Assembly: GCA_050874585.1 (NCBI GenBank)
Contig: JBNMKZ010000013.1
Location: 1-47,413, forward strand
Length of the DNA: 47,413 nt
Direction of reading: 5' to 3'
DNA from: UBA1067 sp050874585
GTDB lineage: Bacteria; Verrucomicrobiota; Kiritimatiellia; RFP12; UBA1067
The position numbers and the translations under genes are program-made. Below, piece by piece: positions 26,401-33,010 of this stretch. The notes under the pieces were generated by a model. The model did no database searches, was not told the origin of the DNA, and saw nothing but the letters and a program-made list of their open reading frames with translations. Position 1 is the stretch's first letter. Each line of letters starts with the position of its first letter.

Positions 26401-29400
26401 CAACTCGACATCCAGAGCGGGACGCAGCTTGTGGCGGGCGAGGAGGTCACTCTCGGAACGTTCCCGGCGGGGACATTTGAGACGCTGGCCGTCCGTGGCG
26501 GCGGCAAGGACCTGACGGTCGTCGAGCGTCCGACCGAGACGGCGGGGCGCGTCACGGCCGTCGTAACCGTCACGGAAGATCTCGCCGCGTTCTACGATCC
26601 GTGGTTCCCGCCCTCCACGAGCGACCATGGCACGTATTTCACGGGCGAGAAGGCGATTCAGCTCAACCTGAAAGGGGCGACGCGCACGATTTCGACCTGG
26701 AAGCGCGTTGACGCGGCAACGGGCGTGAGCCTGTGGAGTGGGCAGGACCTGACGCTCGCGAACGGGACACTCGCGATTGGCGAGTCCGCCGAAATCGCGG
26801 CGGGCACGGTGCGGCTTGCGACGAATGCGACGCTGCGGCTTCAGCGCGGATGCTACCTTTCGACGGCATTCCAGGACGGCGGAACGCGCGTCTTCGACTT
26901 GGATCCAGGTTCGAAATGGCTGATGGACGGCAACGAGTGGCGAATGGCGCGTACTCGCGTGAATGTTGCGAAGGGTGCGGAATGGACGGCGGATCTGACG
27001 CGCTTCACGCTGGCCGTTGCCGTCGCGCAGGAAACGAACCAGAAGGAATGGAACATCTCGGGCCATGCGCGGCTGTTGCGCGGCATCGACATCGCCGGTT
27101 CGGAGGTGTCGAACGACAAGCTGACGGTCAACCTGAATCCGGGCGGTGAACTCGACATCGGCGGGCCGGTCGCGACGAACGGGCACAACTGCCAGATTGA
27201 CCTCGTCCTGAAGGGCGGCATGGTGAGGCTCTTCTGGGATGCCGCGTTCGAGGCGGGGACGGTTCGGCTTGCGGACGGTGCGGATGTCACCATCGACATT
27301 GCGCCCGGCGTCGCCTTCGACGAGTCGGTCGTCACGCGGGGCACGGGGTCGAAGCTGACGGTGAACCGCGACGTGCCGATGACGGACCTGCCGCCGCGCT
27401 ATGTCTTCGACCTCAAGTACGACCGCACGGGACGCAGCTGGTGGCTCTCGGCCGACTCCTTCCAGGAGAAGGTCGCGACCATTACCATGGTGGAGGCGAA
27501 GAGCGAGTCGGTCGTCACGAATGCCGACCAGACGGTGACGACAAACGCGGCGACGATGGTTACGCACGTGCGGCCGATTTCCTTCAAGGTGACGTATCCG
27601 AACCCGGACGCGGACTCGCCGAACGCCTACGAGACGGCGTACGCGACCGACACGGTCTTCCGGCGGCGCCTCCCGTCCGGTGCCGGCCCATGGACGGTGA
27701 CGGCCGAGATTACCGACATCTACGATGCGACCCAGACGAGCGTCCTGACGATTGAACGCCCAACGCCGAAGGTGACGCAGCCCGTGCCGACTGGACAGGT
27801 GCTCGTCGGCTATGCGGTCTACTGGCGCGAGCACGTGAACCAGTTGCGCGACTTGATTGAGAACGATTTCGGCAACCTGTTCGTGCCGTGGAGTTCGAGT
27901 GCCCGGCTCCTACCCGAATGCGTGGAAGACGGCTGGACCTACTGGCCGCCCGATTCCACCAACAAGTGGTTCAGGTTGATGGCGGAGAAGCCGGTTTATG
28001 CGATGGACATGTACACGGCGAATCATTCCGCCGCGCTCGATGCGCGCATTGACGAGGTCTGGGGCAACCGTTACATCGGCAACAACATGGGCGAGTACGC
28101 GAGCTTCATCTACCAGGGCGGGAGCAACATCGGCGTGGATCTCAATCTGGCCGAGGCGCGTGACCGCTTCGTGAACCGCTGGATGGCGGGGGCGGGCTTC
28201 GGCTGGCAGTCGCGGTTCGTGCGCTCGTTCTCGACGTGCGGCGCGGCGATGGCCGGCTACGAGCTTGCGGGCGGCGTGGACTTCATCTGCAACGAAATGT
28301 GGGCGATTGGCGCGGAGAACATCGGCTACACGCTCGGTGAGGCGCGGGCGGCCGCCCGCAAGTGGAAGCCCGAGTACTTCTGCTCGTGGAACGCCCACGA
28401 GTGGCAGACGACGGGCATTCCCTACCGCACGAAGCAGAAGTACGATTCGCTTCTCGTCGGTTACCTGCAGGAGTGGATTGCGGGGGCTTCGGCCTTTTCG
28501 CTTGAGTCGGGCGCGAACGGTACGTCCGATGCCTACCAGTTGACCGACCAGTACGCGGCGGACGACCCCGCGAAGCCGGCAAACAACCGCTTCTACACGG
28601 GCTACACGGGCTACGCCTCCAGCAATTACTGCGCAACGACGAAGAAGTTCTACGAATGGACGAAGGCGAACCCGCGTGGCAATGGGTCGCCCGAGACGAA
28701 GATTGCGCTCGCGCTCGGCAACTGCGACGGCTACCTCGGCCTGAACCGCGGCTATTCTGTCTGGAGCCAGGGGCGGAACGCCGAGACGAACAGTGCGCTC
28801 TGGCGGTATGGTGCGCCCGAGAACACGCAGGCGATGATGCAGGAGTTCTTCTATCCGCATCCGGCGGCCTTCCTCGCGCCCTACAACAACCGCTTCATCG
28901 GCGGCACGCCCTATGGGCAGGTTGACGTGGCCCAGATTGACGACGATTCGACGCTGGCCGATCTGCGGCGGTACAAGCTGCTCGTCTTCGCCGGCTGGAA
29001 CACGATGACCCCGCATGTGAAGGACGTCCTCGAACGCTATGTCTCGGCGGGCGGGACGCTCGTCCTGTCGCGTCCCGAACTCACGACCCGCGTCGACCGC
29101 GACTACGTGAACTACACCGATGCGGACTTGCTGCCGCTCTTCGGCGAACTGCCGCCCGAGGGCCAGCCGGGTGACTACGTGGTCTACCGCAAGGGACTGG
29201 GTACCTACTACCTGCTGACGGCGCGGCAGTTCCCGTCCGAAACCGCCGCCTACACGGCCGCCTACAAGGCCCTCGTCGAACGCCTGGCGCGGACGGTGCA
29301 CCAGACGGTGCGCATTTCGGGGGCGGCGGACGACACCGATTCGCCGCAGGCCATCGCCTACGGCGTTTACGAAGACAAGGCCTACTTCCTCAATGCCGAC

Positions 29401-29529
29401 ACGACGCGTTCGCGGATCTTCACCTATCGGATGGAGGGCGAGACGCGCACGATGACGCTCGAACCATGCGAGATTCGCGCCGTGCCGCGCACGGGACGAA
29501 TTGAGGGATTCTACATCCGCATTCGATGA
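23479..29529 (+). CDS. 2016-residue fusion: beta-strand-repeat protein plus glycosidase-like module
   Basis: A signal peptide (MKRSISIRF to SASA) leads into the opening motif WGLYSEPANWRVG and about 1000 residues of beta-strand repeats aligning with the two preceding genes, including an inner TDWDDPAGWRNGVVP. The shared C-terminal segment (GTFPAGTF and following) ends near 1030. Here the protein continues with another beta region (about 1033-1300), a linker, and a module from about 1436 to the end. That module is homologous to the whole mature protein of the next gene and resembles a TIM-barrel glycosidase followed by a glutamine-amidotransferase-like fold (YKLLVFAGWNTMTPHV). Candidate acids are in GEYASF, ICNEMWA, AHEWQT and LESG. 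It ends in GFYIRIR. Start 23479 is chosen for the signal peptide; the ribosome-binding site is poor. Confidence 0.75.
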   Translation: MKRSISIRFRSLVATSAAFLSLSASAGTYHWVGPEWGLYSEPANWRVGSAEGDVAMACPSANDSVVIPTGSSVDLNGGSWTSKWSPAGVRVAFRNGRWKSLAGGSFAKGNTIALGEGADIELYNANKGVWWGHQTDTTTFNVEKGANLSLTGNQKFDQFTVNVKEGGVFTHNCKVGMCCGRGDRAYRIFVEQGGLARFPNGLEVDSDFYGGGYPWIKLAEGATAEFGGDVTSFKTDYSPRVEVQSGAVLHFTAPCAFTDLRRVEGNATSKVADGATITVRVDEGVIEDLNALPFGSGVTVRKTGAGSIVATTNAALVIAEGALAVSESYPSAADITFEDATSVALMTTGSSIVWPESLKMAADAQVSLRIAVAGVTIDHLPSAFSDVVVDEAKIGLDVPFLTCPDAASLEALREKILAHLPPTQDVYIQGQSLVLSEMKEQTFTGGADGTITDWDDPAGWRNGVVPTSGEVAVLGGGVVLMLAKTPAVGKIEVARGARVRVAGDAIELPDVSLAGDASLEITAGSAILKGGFSCAASVSGESVTLPSLAIAAGATLTVPDAMAFRNVALTIHGTLAVDGSSVYLGTAAAGETTYFEMTADGGNIVPVADPTTTGFTYYYLVPMAGGRVRVPSGAITVKNMPQTSFAQGATTRIYMGAVDAKRQNATDEAIDLIVDNATLFVRNNGSNNSYPGCLGGGVTLRLTNGGTYREWFKDDSAGGTNGRCGGFRLVGNGRIVMEAGSRFILPLDCTASFDFSPDAEREVLTMTNSYLHLQWTSGNGKAKIRMVGDNILEANCPYWYSMNNGCNAFKGVKELNLDGAETKLTVVTWQAGVSGTTGNIFRSGAAVTGEGSLVVGSTATDLGEFGHSWYHDLTILYGISDNTCTGTLRTGSDKTTIALQDGADWAGTVVWNERLSLGDPTASEFAAASVSVGTLQMEVPVFLRVVRGADGTIANDRLSVSKAVTIVDAAAGYIQLDIQSGTQLVAGEEVTLGTFPAGTFETLAVRGGGKDLTVVERPTETAGRVTAVVTVTEDLAAFYDPWFPPSTSDHGTYFTGEKAIQLNLKGATRTISTWKRVDAATGVSLWSGQDLTLANGTLAIGESAEIAAGTVRLATNATLRLQRGCYLSTAFQDGGTRVFDLDPGSKWLMDGNEWRMARTRVNVAKGAEWTADLTRFTLAVAVAQETNQKEWNISGHARLLRGIDIAGSEVSNDKLTVNLNPGGELDIGGPVATNGHNCQIDLVLKGGMVRLFWDAAFEAGTVRLADGADVTIDIAPGVAFDESVVTRGTGSKLTVNRDVPMTDLPPRYVFDLKYDRTGRSWWLSADSFQEKVATITMVEAKSESVVTNADQTVTTNAATMVTHVRPISFKVTYPNPDADSPNAYETAYATDTVFRRRLPSGAGPWTVTAEITDIYDATQTSVLTIERPTPKVTQPVPTGQVLVGYAVYWREHVNQLRDLIENDFGNLFVPWSSSARLLPECVEDGWTYWPPDSTNKWFRLMAEKPVYAMDMYTANHSAALDARIDEVWGNRYIGNNMGEYASFIYQGGSNIGVDLNLAEARDRFVNRWMAGAGFGWQSRFVRSFSTCGAAMAGYELAGGVDFICNEMWAIGAENIGYTLGEARAAARKWKPEYFCSWNAHEWQTTGIPYRTKQKYDSLLVGYLQEWIAGASAFSLESGANGTSDAYQLTDQYAADDPAKPANNRFYTGYTGYASSNYCATTKKFYEWTKANPRGNGSPETKIALALGNCDGYLGLNRGYSVWSQGRNAETNSALWRYGAPENTQAMMQEFFYPHPAAFLAPYNNRFIGGTPYGQVDVAQIDDDSTLADLRRYKLLVFAGWNTMTPHVKDVLERYVSAGGTLVLSRPELTTRVDRDYVNYTDADLLPLFGELPPEGQPGDYVVYRKGLGTYYLLTARQFPSETAAYTAAYKALVERLARTVHQTVRISGAADDTDSPQAIAYGVYEDKAYFLNADTTRSRIFTYRMEGETRTMTLEPCEIRAVPRTGRIEGFYIRIR

Positions 29530-29566
29530 ACAAGAGAAGAGAACAGAAAAAAGGAGAACAGTCAAG

Positions 29567-31489
29567 ATGAAACGAACGCTTCTTTCGGCCGTGGTCCTTT
29601 CGTCCGTCCTCGCTTCGGCGGGCGGCGAAGCGGCGAAAAGTCCCGTCGTCGGCAACGACATCCTCGTTGGCGTGACGGGCTACGGAACGAGTCCCGAGTA
29701 CCGCGAACTGATGACGAACGACGAATGCAATCTCTGGGTGCAGTGGGCGAAGAGCGAGAACCTGCTGCCCGAGAAGATTGGCAAGGACTGGTACAACTGG
29801 GCGAAGGCGAACAACATCCACGTGATGACCATCTACGGCGACCAGAGCGGGGCGCGGACGAAGGAACTTCGCAAGGCGTGGGGTCCGCTTTACCTCGGCA
29901 ACAACATCGGCGAATATGCGGGCTTTCTCTACCAGGACGAGAAGAGCTACTTCAAGGACTGGCCGAAGTGCCGCGATTTGAAGGAGGCGCACGACTGGCT
30001 CGTCGGCAAGATGCTCGCCGCGCCGAAGAAGAACCAGCTGACGCGTCCGGCCGACGAGCGCGAGCCGAACGTCTTCTCGACATCGGGTTCGCCGCTCGCC
30101 TGCTACGAGCTGGATGGCGGCATCGACTACATCTGCAACGAGATGTACGCGGTCGGGTGCGGCAACCTGGCGTATGCGACGGCCGAGGCGCGCGGGGCCT
30201 CGCGGCGGCGTGGCGGCGACTGGTGGAGCGCGTGGCTTGCGCACGAGTGGCAGACCTGCTGGCCACGCGTCCCCTATGGCGTGAAGCAGAAGTACGACTC
30301 GCTTCTCGTCGGCCTGAAGGAAATGTGGCTCATGGGCACGGGGATGATGGTGCTGGAGTCGGGGTCCCAGTCCACCCAGGCCCAGGACTACACGCCGCCG
30401 GATGGCACGATGGCCGAGTTCAAGACTCCGAAGCAGGGGTATGACGGCGACGTGCCGAAGGCCTACCGGCGCACGATGAAGGAGTTCTACCAGTGGACGA
30501 AGGCGCATCCGCGTGCGAAGGGAACGCCGCGCGTCGAGGCCGCGCTGCTCATCGGCAACTACGACGGCTACGTCGGCATGACGCACGACATCTTCGCCAT
30601 CTACGGCCAGCACCACCTCGCGAAGACGAATGCGAACTGGAAGGTCGGCGCACCCGAATTCACCTGGGAGGCGGTGATGGAGACGTTCTTCCCGCGTCCG
30701 ACCGACTGCCTGAAGCCCTATGCGAACGGCTGGCTCGGCGGCACGCCCTACGGACAGCTCGACGTGGTGAACGCGGACGATGCGCTGACGGTGCGGCACC
30801 TGGCGCGCTACAAGGCCGTGGCCTTCGGCGGCTGGAACACGATGACACCGAAGATTGCCGCGACGCTCCGGGACTACGTCGCCCAAGGCGGCACGGTCGT
30901 CCTGACGGTTCCGCAGCTGTCGGCGCGGCTCGACCGCGAGTATGCGAACTACACGGCGGCGGAACTCGTGCAGGCCGTGCCGGGCGTGACCGTGAAGTCC
31001 CCGGAACTGATTGAGGACATCCTCATGACGAATGACGCGACGCCCGACTTTATCAAGGCGGCGTACCCGGCGCATCTCTCGGTCAAGTTGCGCGTGGCCG
31101 ACGCGGACTTGGGGGCGAATGCGCAGGCGGTCGCGACGCTCGGCAAGAAGCCCTATCTCGTGAAGGTTCGCCACGGGAAGGGGACGTACTGGCTCTGCCT
31201 TGCCTGGGACTATCCGGCGGCGCGGCGCGAGATGGAGGAGTTCCCGTCCTATCGGGCGGGCTTTCGGCTGGCGTTCTGGAAGACGCTCCTCACGGGCGTG
31301 CTCGGGGGCGTGCAGGGCGAGCATGTGGCGGGTCCCGACAGGGATTACATCAACTGGAGCGTCTACGGCGATCGGGCGTATTTGCTGAATACGGACTGCG
31401 TTTCGCCGCGCACGGTCATCTTCCGGGGTCAGACCCTGACGCTTGCGCCCGGCGAGTTGCGCGAAATCCCGGGCGGGCCGCAGCGGTAA
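29567..31489 (+). CDS. Secreted glycosidase-like protein, stand-alone version of the upstream fusion module
   Basis: This 640-residue protein has a signal peptide (MKRTLLSAVVLSSVLASAGG). It aligns with the C-terminal 580 residues of the preceding fusion: LVGVTGY, YLGNNIGEYAGFLYQ, GGIDYICNEMYAVG, LAHEWQTCW, QKYDSLLVG, GGTPYGQLDV and FGGWNTMTPKI all have counterparts. Conserved acids E113, E185, E225 and E263 (approximate) are candidates for catalysis. The second half has an amidotransferase-like fold as in beta-galactosidase trimerisation domains. I cannot assign a GH family. A good AAGGAG lies 10 bases before the ATG, 37 bases after the fusion gene. It may act with the upstream proteins on the same glycan. 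Confidence 0.7.
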   Translation: MKRTLLSAVVLSSVLASAGGEAAKSPVVGNDILVGVTGYGTSPEYRELMTNDECNLWVQWAKSENLLPEKIGKDWYNWAKANNIHVMTIYGDQSGARTKELRKAWGPLYLGNNIGEYAGFLYQDEKSYFKDWPKCRDLKEAHDWLVGKMLAAPKKNQLTRPADEREPNVFSTSGSPLACYELDGGIDYICNEMYAVGCGNLAYATAEARGASRRRGGDWWSAWLAHEWQTCWPRVPYGVKQKYDSLLVGLKEMWLMGTGMMVLESGSQSTQAQDYTPPDGTMAEFKTPKQGYDGDVPKAYRRTMKEFYQWTKAHPRAKGTPRVEAALLIGNYDGYVGMTHDIFAIYGQHHLAKTNANWKVGAPEFTWEAVMETFFPRPTDCLKPYANGWLGGTPYGQLDVVNADDALTVRHLARYKAVAFGGWNTMTPKIAATLRDYVAQGGTVVLTVPQLSARLDREYANYTAAELVQAVPGVTVKSPELIEDILMTNDATPDFIKAAYPAHLSVKLRVADADLGANAQAVATLGKKPYLVKVRHGKGTYWLCLAWDYPAARREMEEFPSYRAGFRLAFWKTLLTGVLGGVQGEHVAGPDRDYINWSVYGDRAYLLNTDCVSPRTVIFRGQTLTLAPGELREIPGGPQR

Positions 31490-31498
31490 AAAGGGAAT

Positions 31499-31527
31499 CG
31501 CCGCCGTGAATTCCGCGCACGGCGGCG
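31499..31527 (+). terminator. Perfect 10-bp hairpin after the secreted-protein block
   Basis: CGCCGCCGTG (31499-31508) pairs perfectly with CACGGCGGCG (31518-31527) around a nine-base loop, starting ten bases after the last stop codon. No T-tract follows, so it may be an RNA-end-stabilising hairpin or atypical terminator. A second small stem, TCCATTT/AAATGGA, lies at 31562-31580. The rest up to about 31720 shows nothing recognisable. Confidence 0.55.
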
Positions 31528-31895
31528 CCCCTGGAGTTTACCCATTTCTTGAACAACAAAGTCCATTTCACCCAAATGGATAAAGGGTGAAGGGCATTTC
31601 CATATCTGCAATGGGCGCCGTTTTCCCGCAGCGGAGTCATTTAACTCCAATGGCCGACCAAAACGCTCCTCCAGCGTTCCGCCCGTTCGTTGTGGGCCTT
31701 GTTCTCTATTTTGCAGGCGTTCAGTAGGCGCAAGCGCGGCACTTTGAATGGCCTGCCGGACGGCAGGCCGGCAAAACCATCTGCCGTGGGATGCCTGTGA
31801 TCGGCCTTGTCCCTCCTCTCGGGCGAGGGGGTGAGCGCGAAGTGTCGCGAGCAAGAGGCCTGTCTCGGTGCCCCCGCGCCGCCGGCAACCGTGCT

Positions 31896-31957
31896 GCCCC
31901 GTGTACGCCGAGCGGGCCGGAGGACGCGTCCGCCGCCCCGCTTGGCGTACACGGGGC
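31896..31957. repeat. 62-bp near-perfect palindrome without loop
   Basis: Bases 31896-31957 pair with each other around a centre at 31926/31927. The outer 14 pairs (GCCCCGTGTACGCC against GGCGTACACGGGGC) are perfect. Inside there is one wobble and two mismatches, and the centre is the perfect palindrome GGACGCGTCC. No unpaired loop separates the arms. It lies inside the mosaic repeat block and I see no second copy in the window. Possible roles are a recombination or resolution site, a remnant of two fused element ends, or a cruciform. Confidence 0.85.
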
Positions 31958-32221
31958 GCGGCAAAAGGTCTGGGACTGCGCCCCCGAACCCCCGCTTGGG
32001 AGCGGCGGAGCGCAGAGGGGCGGAGAGAAGCCCCACCACGATGCAGGCGTTGTGTAGGCGCAAGCGCGGCAAAACCATCTGCCGTGGGATGCCTGTGATC
32101 GGCCTTGCCCCTCCTCTCGGGCGAGGGGGTGAGCGCGAAGTGTCGCGAGTGAGGTCTTCCACGGGGCACCACCGTAGGAGTTGCTTTGTCTGCAACCAGT
32201 GATAGCCACCGAGGCAGGGCC

Positions 32222-32351
32222 GGCTAAGAAGACTTTGTTGTCGAGGTGCGAGAGGTGAGCGCAACCGTGGAAGCCGAGACCGAGCGACAGCTTCGCGCAA
32301 GCCCCCGAGCAGGCGGTTCCGGCGAAGCTGGAGACGAAACCGCCGCGCCCT
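32222..32351. repeat. Dispersed repeat, copy B (direct copy of 1-130)
   Basis: It is identical to 1-130 except for three bases near the right end, and in the same orientation. It forms the right end of the mosaic block and is followed six bases later by a strong promoter. The two copies bracket 32 kb containing the ABC operon, the helicase and all the giant secreted proteins. Confidence 0.9.
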
Positions 32352-32357
32352 AAGGGC

Positions 32358-32386
32358 TTGACATTTGCCGCGCCAGATGGTAAAAT
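32358..32386 (+). promoter_or_regulatory. Strong consensus promoter reading into palindrome array 2
   Basis: TTGACA (32358-32363), a 17-base spacer, then TAAAAT (32381-32386) with an extended TGG. It is the best -35/-10 pair in the window. It points into the palindrome array that starts about 90 bases downstream and could give glyS a leader of about 620 nt or produce an independent RNA. Confidence 0.75.
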
Positions 32387-32476
32387 GCAAGCAGAAGGAA
32401 AAAGGGAGCGGAGGGTTTGAGGAGGGGGTGTTGTCGGCTTTTCGTGTACCGAAGGATGGGGAAATGGGGCGGAATC

Positions 32477-32618
32477 ATGCGCATCTTCGGGATTCAGGGA
32501 TGCGCATCAATTCGTCAAATCATGCGCATCTTCGGAATTCAGAGATGCGCATCAATTCGCCAAGTCATGCGCATCTTCAGGTTCAGGGATGCGCATCAAT
32601 TCGCAAAATCATGCGCAT
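32477..32618. repeat. Palindrome array 2: seven ATGCGCAT every 22-23 bp
   Basis: Perfect ATGCGCAT palindromes start at 32477, 32500, 32522, 32545, 32567, 32589 and 32611, giving spacings of 23, 22, 23, 22, 22 and 22 bp. Two unit types alternate: units 1, 3 and 5 continue with CTTC, and units 2, 4, 6 and 7 continue with CAATTCG. The larger repeat is therefore about 45 bp, repeated three times, plus one extra unit. The array lies between a strong promoter and glyS. Reading frames cross it, but the unit lengths of 22 and 23 break any constant reading phase, so it is not a coding repeat. Confidence 0.9.
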
Positions 32619-32992
32619 CAATTCGCAAATTACTCGCAGGACTTGAATCGCTATCAGGTATCCGAAACGGTCTTTCTTCCCTTGAAAACTTCTGCTTTCG
32701 GCTATCTTGTGTGAATTTCTTGCCGTTTACTGGTCTCGTGCGGCAGTTGGGGCGCGAGCGTGCGCCCGAATCGGCGTGCCGTGAGGAGGGGCGCGACGCG
32801 GCGGTTCTGCCGCGCCGCCTCGTTGGAGCGGGTGTCGTTCCCGAAGGCGCGGCAGAATGCGATTTCAATTTAATGTGCCGCGAGGCATTCGTGCGTAAAC
32901 CGTTCGCGGCAAGTTTCTACACCTCATTTTCATCCGTCGGCGCGGCCCCTGTCTCCCTGTAATGCGTGTATCGGCCATGTTTAGCCAATTTA
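32619..32992 (+). other. Non-coding stretch between array 2 and glyS
   Basis: A weak promoter candidate, TTGAAA (32682-32687) with a 15-base spacer and TATCTT (32703-32708), lies about 90 bases after the last palindrome. GGCGG/CCGCC-type stems occur near 32800-32820. A 181-codon frame crosses the region, but its composition is not protein-like and it would start in the array. I see no T-box, other riboswitch or tRNA here. Confidence 0.4.
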
Positions 32993-33001
32993 TGGTATAA
33001 T
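32993..33001 (+). promoter_or_regulatory. Extended -10 promoter giving glyS an almost leaderless mRNA
   Basis: TGGTATAAT is a perfect extended -10 element. Only nine bases separate it from the glyS ATG at 33011, so transcription would begin within a few bases of the start codon. No ribosome-binding site is visible. Confidence 0.65.
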
Positions 33002-33010
33002 ATGCGGGCT

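Larger units (their letters stand above)
31725..32352. repeat. Largest mosaic dispersed-repeat block
   Basis: About 630 bases are built from modules seen elsewhere: the hairpin GGCCTGCCG-GA-CGGCAGGCC (31750-31769); two near-identical copies of a roughly 60-base module (about 31788-31848 and 32081-32141) containing CTCTCGGGCGAGGGGGTGAG; the GAGCGGCGGAGCGCAGA module (about 32000); CCACCGAGGCAGGGC (about 32205); and the 130-base module shared with position 1. Long reading frames on the minus strand arise only from this GC-rich repeat composition. The internal duplication suggests growth by recombination. Confidence 0.85.

Noticed and set aside
31429..32390. Several 160-250-codon minus-strand frames
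   Set aside because: They lie in the mosaic repeat block, share low-complexity RSP/HPLAREE-type phrases with frames in other repeat copies, and have no ribosome-binding site or domain.
32477..32618. CRISPR array
   Set aside because: The conserved part is only about 8-10 bp and the period 22-23 bp, with related rather than unique spacers and no cas genes.
32417..32962. A 181-codon frame beginning in palindrome array 2
   Set aside because: Mixed 22- and 23-bp units shift the reading phase, so repeats are not translated consistently; the rest has no protein-like pattern.
32640..33010. T-box or other tRNA-sensing leader for glyS
   Set aside because: No T-box sequence, specifier stem or antiterminator could be found, and a promoter sits directly at the start codon.
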